Assembly (NCBI GenBank): GCA_017553635.1
Contig: JAFZKN010000017.1
Span: 186,001 to 250,000, forward strand
DNA: 64,000 nucleotides
Direction of reading: 5' to 3'
From: Treponema sp.
GTDB taxonomy: Bacteria > Spirochaetota > Spirochaetia > Treponematales > Treponemataceae
Positions 9,327 to 16,738 of the stretch are shown piece by piece. Numbering within the stretch: position 1 is the first letter of the stretch; each line of letters starts with the position of its first letter. The position numbers and the translations under genes are program-made. Under the pieces are notes generated by a model, which did no database searches, was not told where the DNA came from, and saw only the letters and a program-made list of their open reading frames with translations.

Positions 9327-10811
9327 ATGAAAAAAACTGTCATTTCATTTGTTTTATTCTGCTCGGTTTTACTTACTTCTTTCGCACAGGTTAAAAAGGC
9401 AGATCCAAATTTTAAACCGGGACTCGGCCCGTCAATTCCAGTAATTAAAATTACATCAAAAAGCGGCTCAAGTGATTTTGCAACAAAGCCTGTAGCAAAG
9501 CTTGTAACAGAAGCACGTGCAACATGGGGCGACGAAAGGTCAGATCCTGCACCTTTTTACGAGGAATGTTCTGTAACTGTAATTGACAGTGAAAAAAACG
9601 AAGCAATTTCAAATGCAGACGCTAAGGTTAAAGTACGCGGAAACTGGACTACAACCTACGACAAAAAGCCTTTACGCATCCGTTTTAACGAAGAGCAGTC
9701 TCTTCTCGGAATGAATTCAAACGCAAAAAACAGAGACTGGGTTCTTTTAACTTCTTACAAGGACTGGTCATTTTCACGTGACATAACAGGACTTTACATT
9801 GCAAAAATGCTCTGCTCAGGTTATGTAAGTGATTTTAATATCGCAGAAGTTTACATCAACAGCAAATACTTTGGTGTGTATGTCATTGCAGAGCTTCAGG
9901 AAGTTGCAAAGGACAGAATCAACATCACTCAGCCTGCTAAAGGTTATAAGGGAACAGACATCGGTTATTTAATTGAATACGACTACTACCACTATGTAGA
10001 AAAAGATAATTTTACAATTAAATATGAAAACCCTGTTACAGACATAAACGGAGAATCAGTTAACCCTCCGGAAAAAGTCGGATACACAATCAAAAGTAAA
10101 ATTACAAATGATGCACAGAAAACTTTTGTTTCTAATTATCTGAACAACGTTTGGAAAATCTGTTATGAAGCAGCTTACAACAACAATCTTTTAGAGTTTG
10201 ATCCTACATATACAAAACTTGTAAAATCTAAGGCACCAAATGCTTATACATGTATTTCAAAAGTCATCGACATGAACTCTCTTATAACAGCATACATTCT
10301 TTCTGAGCTTGTATGTGACCCGGACTTGTATTATTCAAGCTTTTACATGACAGCAGACTTTGGAGCAAAGGGAGATAAAAAACTCCACTTCGAAGCACCG
10401 TGGGATTTTGACTCAACAATGGGAAACAAAAATTTCTGCGCAGACGGCAACGGACTTTATGCTGCAGTTAAACAGTGGGATGTAAACCACAAGGAACAGA
10501 TTTACTGCAATCCATGGATGATGGTTTTTGTAAACTGTGACTGGTTCCAGAACGCTGTAAAGGATAAGTGGCATGCATTCCAGGCAAATAAACCTCTCGA
10601 CAAAATTCTTGCCAACATCGATTTTATAACCACAAGTTATCAGACAAACTTTGCAGCAGATCAGAAGGTCTGGAAAAACATCGGAAAAAATGCCCTCATC
10701 GGAAACGAGCTCTGCAAGGCATCTGCTTCGTGCAAAAACCAGCAGAAGGCAGCCGACCGCTTAAAGACATGGCTCACTGCACGCTTTGCATATCTTGATA
10801 AAACATGGTAA
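9327..10811 (+). CDS. CotH kinase family protein, exported
   Basis: 494 residues. A signal peptide (MKKTVISFVLFCSVLLTSFAQ) directs it out of the cytoplasm. The CotH domain fills about residues 95-420 with KVRGNWTTTYDKKPLRIRF, AKNRDWVLLTSYKDWS, YFGVYVIAELQE and a late HFEAPWDFDSTMGN block that supplies the Asp residues of this atypical protein-kinase fold. Characterised CotH proteins phosphorylate extracytoplasmic proteins. The protein is divergent from VTC and DUF4956 genes, a grouping seen repeatedly in bacteria, which suggests a shared phosphate-polymer or envelope process. AAGGAG precedes the ATG. Its terminator lies inside the convergent methyltransferase gene. Confidence 0.88.
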   Translation: MKKTVISFVLFCSVLLTSFAQVKKADPNFKPGLGPSIPVIKITSKSGSSDFATKPVAKLVTEARATWGDERSDPAPFYEECSVTVIDSEKNEAISNADAKVKVRGNWTTTYDKKPLRIRFNEEQSLLGMNSNAKNRDWVLLTSYKDWSFSRDITGLYIAKMLCSGYVSDFNIAEVYINSKYFGVYVIAELQEVAKDRINITQPAKGYKGTDIGYLIEYDYYHYVEKDNFTIKYENPVTDINGESVNPPEKVGYTIKSKITNDAQKTFVSNYLNNVWKICYEAAYNNNLLEFDPTYTKLVKSKAPNAYTCISKVIDMNSLITAYILSELVCDPDLYYSSFYMTADFGAKGDKKLHFEAPWDFDSTMGNKNFCADGNGLYAAVKQWDVNHKEQIYCNPWMMVFVNCDWFQNAVKDKWHAFQANKPLDKILANIDFITTSYQTNFAADQKVWKNIGKNALIGNELCKASASCKNQQKAADRLKTWLTARFAYLDKTW

Positions 10812-10812
10812 T

Positions 10813-11649
10813 TTAACCACTCAGTTTTTTATACAGGGCCGATACTTCTTCTGAGTATTGGCCTTTTTCTTTATATACTATAAGTGGCTTTTCAAGCTTA
10901 ACACCACATTTTGCATCTTTTACAGCTTCAATCAAAACCATAGTCGGTGCACTGTCAATAAACGGCATCACAATTTTCATTCTTTTTGCCTTTAAGTTGA
11001 ATTTATTTAATGAGATAAAAATTTCTTCCAGCCGTTCAGGCCGGTGAATCATATAAAAACGCCCTTTAGGTTTTAAAATATATGAAGCGGCTTTTACCAC
11101 ATCTTCAAGCGTGCATAAAATTTCCTGCCGTGCAATTGCCTTAGCAGACACCGTGCAATTTGATTTTTCACAGCCGGAAGCAGCTGCATCACCCGACACT
11201 GCGCCACCGGTAAAAACTGCATATGGCGGATTAGAAGTTACAACATCAAAGCTCTGCGGTTTAAATAACTTCTTTACGTTTTTAATGTCACCTTCAACAA
11301 CTTTAATTTTATCTTCAAGATTGTTAAGTGCGACATTCTTTTTTGCAAGCTCTGCCTGTTCCTTTTGAATTTCAAGCGCAGTAAATTTATCTGTTTCGTT
11401 TTTTACAGAGGCACTTGTCCTTGAAAGTATCAGAGGAATTATTCCGCTTCCGGTTCCTAAATCAACTGCGCATTCATTTTTCTTAACGACAGTAAAGTCA
11501 GAAAGAAGTACGGCATCAAGCCCAAAGCAGAACGCCTTTTTATCCTGCATTATCTTAAGATTAACTGCAGGAAAACCATCTGTGCGGAATTTGTCATTAC
11601 CGTCTGCACAAGCTCCAGTGCCGTACCCATGATTTTTATTACATTTCAT
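10813..11649 (-). CDS. trmN6: tRNA1(Val) adenine-N6-methyltransferase-like protein
   Basis: 278-residue class I SAM methyltransferase. Motif I is VDLGTGSGIIPLIL, a later acidic strand reads VVEGDI, and the catalytic N6-adenine motif is NPPY (SNPPYAVF). The upstream FCFGLDAVLLSDF block is characteristic of the YfiC/TrmN6 family, which methylates A37 of tRNA1(Val). The N-terminus (GYGTGACADGND) is less conserved, and the start is not certain. It overlaps the end of the tautomerase gene by 11 bp, so the two are likely co-translated. The last codons also encode the terminator hairpin for cotH. Function is by family resemblance only. Confidence 0.82.
   Translation of the reverse strand: MKCNKNHGYGTGACADGNDKFRTDGFPAVNLKIMQDKKAFCFGLDAVLLSDFTVVKKNECAVDLGTGSGIIPLILSRTSASVKNETDKFTALEIQKEQAELAKKNVALNNLEDKIKVVEGDIKNVKKLFKPQSFDVVTSNPPYAVFTGGAVSGDAAASGCEKSNCTVSAKAIARQEILCTLEDVVKAASYILKPKGRFYMIHRPERLEEIFISLNKFNLKAKRMKIVMPFIDSAPTMVLIEAVKDAKCGVKLEKPLIVYKEKGQYSEEVSALYKKLSG
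10837..10869 (+). terminator. Intrinsic terminator of cotH inside the trmN6 coding sequence
   Basis: GGCCGATACT, a 7-nt loop, AGTATTGGCC and then five T on the plus strand; 10-bp stem with one G-U pair. It starts 26 bp after the cotH stop codon and lies entirely within the last codons of the convergent methyltransferase gene. Confidence 0.8.
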
Positions 11650-11860
11650 ATCCAGGCTGGATAATTGTATTTTTGTCAGATTTTACTTTATCGTAAACCT
11701 TTTCTTTCCATTCATCCTGTGGAACATCTTCGATGCTCACAGAAAAATGTTCTTTCCCGCGTGCAAGTTCGCGGCTTGCTGTCTCAAGAATTGCATCTGC
11801 AAGCTTTTTCTTTGTCGCTTCGTCACGACCAGGATACATCTTAATTGCTATGTGTGGCAT
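11639..11860 (-). CDS. 4-oxalocrotonate tautomerase-like small protein
   Basis: 73 residues starting MPHIAIKMYPGRDEATKKK. After removal of Met the N-terminal proline would be the catalytic base of the tautomerase superfamily. The beta-alpha-beta pattern and the SVSIEDVPQDEW strand fit the 4-OT/YdcE-like group. The substrate is unknown. GGAGG lies 6 nt before the ATG. It is first in a pair with the trmN6-like gene. Confidence 0.85.
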   Translation of the reverse strand: MPHIAIKMYPGRDEATKKKLADAILETASRELARGKEHFSVSIEDVPQDEWKEKVYDKVKSDKNTIIQPGYEM

Positions 11861-11887
11861 ATTTCCTCCGTTTTTGAATATAATTCA

Positions 11888-12526
11888 TTATAGCATATTT
11901 TTATTTTCAAAATAATCACTGCGCTGTTCAAACCAGTTGAGTTTTAATTTTCCCCAGTCTGTTCTTTTTATGGTTACGGTATATTGATATTCTCTGACTG
12001 TCATTTTTGCATTCTCTATCCGATAATCATAAATCGTAAACGCAACACTTAAAAAATTATCATTGCTAAGTTGCGTCGGAAGTATAGTTACACCAACTGA
12101 TACAAGGCGAGAATCAGTTACCCAGCAGAATGAATTTATCCACGAAGGAGAACCAAAAAACTGTTCAAACAAAAGATTTTCTTTTCTGTCAAAAATTCCA
12201 AATACAGAATCTACATCTGTCGAAATTGAATACTTCCCAGACTTTTCTTTATAAAGCTTAGCATAGATATCATTATAAGCAAAACGATCACCGTAAAAAT
12301 TCCATTTTTTAAAAACCGGATACAATTTATTTTTAAAAGAAACCGGGCGATCATCCTTATAAATAAAGTTCTCATTTTCAAACTTAAATTTTTCGACGCT
12401 CACAGAAGAATCAACCTTTTTAATTTCGTCTATCCACCAGTTTAACTCAGGCGGAAAAACAAACTCCTGTGCATACACGCAAAACGCCAGCGCCACAAAA
12501 ATGAATGCTATCAAAACTTTTTTCAT
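11888..12526 (-). CDS. Exported hypothetical protein
   Basis: 212 residues, not recognised. The signal peptide MKKVLIAFIFVALAFCVYAQ ends at a likely signal peptidase I site after YAQ. The mature part is rich in aromatic residues and beta-type segments (NWWIDEIKKVDSS, FYGDRFAYNDIYAKL, YQYTVTIKRTDWGK), suggesting a small periplasmic beta protein. GGAG lies about 9 nt before the ATG. It lies 27 bp upstream of the tautomerase gene on the same strand. Confidence 0.7.
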   Translation of the reverse strand: MKKVLIAFIFVALAFCVYAQEFVFPPELNWWIDEIKKVDSSVSVEKFKFENENFIYKDDRPVSFKNKLYPVFKKWNFYGDRFAYNDIYAKLYKEKSGKYSISTDVDSVFGIFDRKENLLFEQFFGSPSWINSFCWVTDSRLVSVGVTILPTQLSNDNFLSVAFTIYDYRIENAKMTVREYQYTVTIKRTDWGKLKLNWFEQRSDYFENKNML

Positions 12527-12593
12527 ATTTAATTTCTCCAGTTGAACATTATACTATACTATCATCAGTTTTTCATTAAATTTTCCTGATGGC

Positions 12594-12624
12594 AAAAAAA
12601 GCGGCTCAAGTCTCCCCAAGCCGC
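12594..12624 (-). terminator. Intrinsic terminator downstream of aspS and its relic
   Basis: On the minus strand, GCGGCT, a 12-nt loop, AGCCGC and then seven T. It ends transcription coming from aspS and the aspS relic. Confidence 0.75.
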
Positions 12625-12669
12625 CTTTATATCTGCAGTTAATTATTGTTTCGCCGTCTGCCGTCTCAC

Positions 12670-12747
12670 CTATTTTTCTATATCAACACACTTTATATGA
12701 AGTTCATCAAGCTGCTTCTCGTCAACAAATGACGGACAGTCATACGC
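12670..12747 (-). pseudogene. Relic of a second aspS 3' end
   Basis: The minus strand reads YDCPSFVDEKQLDELHI followed by KCVDIEK and a stop. This matches, with many substitutions, the last 24 residues of the intact AspRS just upstream (DECPSPVDEQLLKDLHI then NCYDVEE). The resemblance ends at an inverted repeat at 12751. The fragment is a truncated paralogue or the leftover end of an older aspS allele. Confidence 0.75.
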
Positions 12748-12750
12748 CTG

Positions 12751-12829
12751 GTCAAGACACGCTCGCTTCGCTCGTCTTAAAGTCTTGACTCAGCCGTTTG
12801 TCGGGTTTCGCCTTTAGCGTAAACCCGAC
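12751..12829. repeat. Two adjacent inverted repeats between aspS and its relic
   Basis: GTCAAGAC (12751-12758) pairs with GTCTTGAC (12782-12789). GTCGGGTTT (12800-12808) pairs perfectly with AAACCCGAC (12821-12829), and the inner CGC/GCG extends that stem. There is no T-run. They look like REP-type palindromes rather than terminators. Confidence 0.7.
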
Positions 12830-12850
12830 ATCCATTATCCCGCTGCTCGC

Positions 12851-14683
12851 CTACTCTTCTACATCGTAACAGTTGATGTGAAGGTCTTTCAAAAGCTGCT
12901 CATCAACCGGAGACGGACATTCGTCCATCGGGCTTGCAGCGAGGTTGTTCTTCGGGAATGCGATGACTTCGTGAATAGATTCTTCGTGACACATAAGCAT
13001 TACGAGGCGGTCAAGACCTGGCGCAATACCACCGTGTGGCGGCGCACCAAACTTAAATGCCTGAACAAGAAATCCGAATGCTTTTTCTGCACGCTCGCGG
13101 CTGTATCCTACAATTTCAAAAATGCGTTCCTGTAAAGCAGGATCATTAATACGCATAGAACCTGAAGCAAGCTCGTAACCGTTTAATACAAGGTCATACA
13201 AATCACCTTTTACAGCTCCCGGATCAGACTCGAGTGTATCCCAGTACTGCTTCTGCGGAAGAGTAAACATGTGGTGTTCTGTTTCCCAGTGATTTTCTTC
13301 TTCGTTCCATGCAAAATATGGAAAGTCAATAATCCACGCAAAATGAAATTCATCATTTGAATTATAAAGATTTAAATCTTTTCCAAGCTGCTTACGAACA
13401 GCACCGAGCGCTGTACATGCAAGCTGCCAGTTTTCATCACTTACGAAAAGTAAAAGGTCATTCTTTTCTGCACCAAGCTTAGAACAGATTTCATTTTCTT
13501 TTCCTGCGTAGAATTTTGAAATTCCGCCTTCAAAAACTCCTTCTGCATTAACTTTCATCCATGCAAGACCTTTTGCTTTATATGTCTTTGCAACTTCTTC
13601 GAGTGCTTCAATATTTTTTCTACTGTATTTATCTGCAGCATTTTTAACAACCAAAGCTTTAAGACCGCTTCTCTTATGACGCTGAATTTCACGTCCGGCA
13701 TTTGCAGCACCTGCTTTAAACGCATTAAAGTCTGCAAGAGAAGCCATAAATGCTGCATCCTGCATCTTCATGTCAAAACGAAGATCAGGTTTATCACTTC
13801 CATACCAGTCAAATGCATCTTCCCATGCAATGCGGTCAAAATGGCTCGGTAAATCATAATTTAAAGTTTTCTTAAAAATATGCTGCATCATTCCTTCTGT
13901 CATAGAAAGAACTTCTTCGCGGTTTGTAAAAGACATTTCCATATCTATCTGAGTAAATTCCGGCTGTCTGTCACCGCGTGCATCTTCATCACGATAGCAG
14001 CGTGCAATCTGGAAATATTTATCAAAACCAGAAACCATCAAAAGCTGTTTATAAAGCTGCGGACTCTGTGGAAGAGAATAAAATTTTCCAGGGTGAACAC
14101 GTGAAGGAACCAGATAGTCTCTTGCACCTTCTGGAGTTGATTTAATGAATGTAGGAGTTTCGATTTCGAGAAATCCTTTAGAAGTTAAATATTCGCGTGT
14201 CGCAAATGCAACCTGTGAACGGAGAATGATGTTGTGCTGCATCGGCTCACGGCGCAAATCAAGATAGCGGTATTTAAGACGAAGGTCTTCGTTTGCAACA
14301 ACCAAAGTTCCATCTTTCTGGCGTACTTCTTCGATAGAGAAAGGAAGCTCCTGTGAAGTTGTAAACACTTCAATATCTGTAGCTTCAACTTCTATTTCAC
14401 CAGTTGCCATATCGGCATTAACATCTTTATCTGAACGTGCTGCAACAATTCCCTCTACAGCAATACAGTATTCGCTTTTAAGTGAAGCAGCAATTTTTTT
14501 AACATCATCACTTGCTTTATCGCCAACCATTACCTGTGTAATTCCATAACGGTCGCGAAGACGAATAAACAAAAGACCGCCCAAATCTCGTGTGCGGGCA
14601 ACCCAACCATTTAAAACAACTTTCTTACCAACATCACTCTTGCGGAGTTCACCGCAAGTCACCGTTCTCTTAGAGTTCTGCAT
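12851..14683 (-). CDS. aspS: Aspartyl-tRNA synthetase
   Basis: 610 residues, bacterial-type class II AspRS. An N-terminal OB-fold anticodon domain (VVLNGWVARTRDLGGLLFIRLRDR) is followed by the catalytic core with motif 2 (QIARCYRDEDARGDRQPEFTQ), the bacterial GAD insertion near residues 300-420, and motif 3 (PHGGIAPGLDRLVMLM). It charges tRNA-Asp with aspartate in the cytoplasm. The ATG is preceded only by a weak AAGG. The C-terminus is intact, although a diverged copy of it lies 104 bp downstream. Confidence 0.97.
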   Translation of the reverse strand: MQNSKRTVTCGELRKSDVGKKVVLNGWVARTRDLGGLLFIRLRDRYGITQVMVGDKASDDVKKIAASLKSEYCIAVEGIVAARSDKDVNADMATGEIEVEATDIEVFTTSQELPFSIEEVRQKDGTLVVANEDLRLKYRYLDLRREPMQHNIILRSQVAFATREYLTSKGFLEIETPTFIKSTPEGARDYLVPSRVHPGKFYSLPQSPQLYKQLLMVSGFDKYFQIARCYRDEDARGDRQPEFTQIDMEMSFTNREEVLSMTEGMMQHIFKKTLNYDLPSHFDRIAWEDAFDWYGSDKPDLRFDMKMQDAAFMASLADFNAFKAGAANAGREIQRHKRSGLKALVVKNAADKYSRKNIEALEEVAKTYKAKGLAWMKVNAEGVFEGGISKFYAGKENEICSKLGAEKNDLLLFVSDENWQLACTALGAVRKQLGKDLNLYNSNDEFHFAWIIDFPYFAWNEEENHWETEHHMFTLPQKQYWDTLESDPGAVKGDLYDLVLNGYELASGSMRINDPALQERIFEIVGYSRERAEKAFGFLVQAFKFGAPPHGGIAPGLDRLVMLMCHEESIHEVIAFPKNNLAASPMDECPSPVDEQLLKDLHINCYDVEE

Positions 14684-14779
14684 AAATTTTGCCTTATTTT
14701 GCGGTCAGATTTCTGCCTGCCGCATGTTTAATTTTGATTCTCTTATTTTAACGATATCAAGGGGTTTTTACAATCAGTT

Positions 14780-16738
14780 TTACCAGATTGCTGACAGGGA
14801 TTTTTCAATTTCATTACTGTTAAGAAGCACTGGACGAACGTTTTCATTTTCATCTTCAATCAGGTAATTTTCATCGCTGCATTCATAAAGAATAACTTCA
14901 TCATTTTCAGCGTTTAAAATTGAATTCTGGAAAGGCTTAACATTGCACGCTTTAAACCCGCCTATATGGTCAAGAACATCTTTCGATACAAGAAACTGAA
15001 TTCCAAATTTTTCAGCCACAGTACTAATCCTTCCAGCCGTATTCATTGCAAGTCCGATAACCAGATTATCAAGCCTCAATTCCTCACCGATTATTCCGAC
15101 AATCACTTCCCCGTAATGAATACCTGCATTGATTGAAATACAGTATTCTCCGCTTCTCATCTGAGTCTCGTTAAGCTGTTCAACTTCTTTCATGATGTTT
15201 CTAGAAGCATAAAGCGCATCATCCGGATTACCGGCAAAAAGTGCAATACATCCTGTTCCAAGATAATTTGAAATAAAGCCATTCGCATTTTCTATACAAT
15301 CAGAAATATGCTTTATAAATTTACTGCATGTATCAAATTCATGTCTTGGCAAAACCGTTGCATCTTCCCTTGCTATTATGGAAAGCTGAATATATATAAT
15401 AGTCATTTTACATTTTTCATAATCACCAAGCTTAACTTTATCAGGTTCCGTTCTGTTTACAAGTTCAAGAAAATCATTCGAAATAAATTTTTTACACGCA
15501 TCGTTTGCAGTTTCAAGTGTTTTAAGCGTGCTCTGTGTAGTATGATAAATCATCTGATGTGTATAAGCCATAAAGAAAACATCAAACATTACAAGAATTA
15601 AAATTCCGATTTCACTGAACAGAATTACAAGCATGGATGCCTGTTCCGGGAAAAGCAAATCAAGGAAAAATCCAGTTGTTACAATAATGTAAAATGCTAA
15701 ATAAATTCCTTCTTTAATCTGCTTTAATACAAAATTTCTTGACATACGGAAAATTGAATAAAAATAAAATACTATGTTTGCCACTACAAGCACAGAACTC
15801 AAATAATTTGTGTACTTTATAGGGAACGCACAGAATACAAGTCCAAATGCAGAGAAAATTCCAAAAATGATTTTATCGATAAACGGATTTTTCTGTTCAT
15901 AACCTTTATCCTGCATCAGCAAAACAGTAAACAGTTGTGGTGACATCCATAACGGAATAAACTGAATTACCTCAGAGACGGAGAAAGGAATAGAAGGAAA
16001 CATCCACGAAAGAATATTTCCATTTGAAGTTAAAAGCTGACACAAAAGCCCCACAAGTAAAAATCCAAAAATCATATTTGAAATATTTTTTAAATCACCA
16101 AGGAATACTGAAAAATTAATAATACATGTAAACAGAATAGCACCAAGTAAAATTACGGTACAGGTTATCACTTTTACAAAATGACTTGTAATAACATTTT
16201 CTTCTGCAAACAGTAGAGAAGAAATAATTCCCGATCTATAATTTGAAAAACTTGACACCTGTATTACAAGTTCAATCGTTCCTATGCTGTCAGAATTTAA
16301 AAACAGATAAACAGGCCTTTCTGTAGACTTTGCAAGTTTTTCATTTGATGAATATCTTCCGTATTCTCCAGCCTTAACACCATTACAGAAAAATTTAGAA
16401 GCCGTCGCAGGACAGACTCTGGAAAAAATTGCGTAACGTGTATTCGGTTTTAAACCCATTATCTTAATTCTATAACATGCAACATCCGACTGAAAATTCT
16501 TTTTAGCATTATATTCCCATGCACCCGGAACTTTGATAAACGCCATGTCATACTGTTCGCGGTTAAAACTTTGAAATTCCTGGGCAGGATAAAACTCCCA
16601 GTTTCCATTTAAATTTATATATTTTTTTTCAAGAATTCCTGCGTCAGTAACATGAACTACTCCGTTCCATACCTCTGCCGCAAAAACAGAAAAAGAAGAA
16701 ATTAATAATGCTGTTAAAAACAAATAAAGTTTTTTCAT
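14780..16738 (-). CDS. 7TM sensor with degenerate class III nucleotidyl-cyclase domain (copy 2)
   Basis: 652 residues. A signal peptide and a periplasmic jelly-roll-like domain (LNGNWEFYPAQEF, typical of 7TMR-DISM extracellular domains) are followed by about seven membrane helices (residues 185-400) and a C-terminal class III cyclase domain. The two metal-binding Asp positions are Gln451 (TIIYIQLS) and Thr495 (NYLGTGCIALF). The transition-state Asn/Arg pair is kept (MNTAGRI). It resembles a C2-type half-site, so alone it is probably inactive or a nucleotide sensor. Its ATG overlaps the stop of the paralogue upstream (TAATG), which implies coupled translation and perhaps pairing. Confidence 0.82.
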   Translation of the reverse strand: MKKLYLFLTALLISSFSVFAAEVWNGVVHVTDAGILEKKYINLNGNWEFYPAQEFQSFNREQYDMAFIKVPGAWEYNAKKNFQSDVACYRIKIMGLKPNTRYAIFSRVCPATASKFFCNGVKAGEYGRYSSNEKLAKSTERPVYLFLNSDSIGTIELVIQVSSFSNYRSGIISSLLFAEENVITSHFVKVITCTVILLGAILFTCIINFSVFLGDLKNISNMIFGFLLVGLLCQLLTSNGNILSWMFPSIPFSVSEVIQFIPLWMSPQLFTVLLMQDKGYEQKNPFIDKIIFGIFSAFGLVFCAFPIKYTNYLSSVLVVANIVFYFYSIFRMSRNFVLKQIKEGIYLAFYIIVTTGFFLDLLFPEQASMLVILFSEIGILILVMFDVFFMAYTHQMIYHTTQSTLKTLETANDACKKFISNDFLELVNRTEPDKVKLGDYEKCKMTIIYIQLSIIAREDATVLPRHEFDTCSKFIKHISDCIENANGFISNYLGTGCIALFAGNPDDALYASRNIMKEVEQLNETQMRSGEYCISINAGIHYGEVIVGIIGEELRLDNLVIGLAMNTAGRISTVAEKFGIQFLVSKDVLDHIGGFKACNVKPFQNSILNAENDEVILYECSDENYLIEDENENVRPVLLNSNEIEKSLSAIW

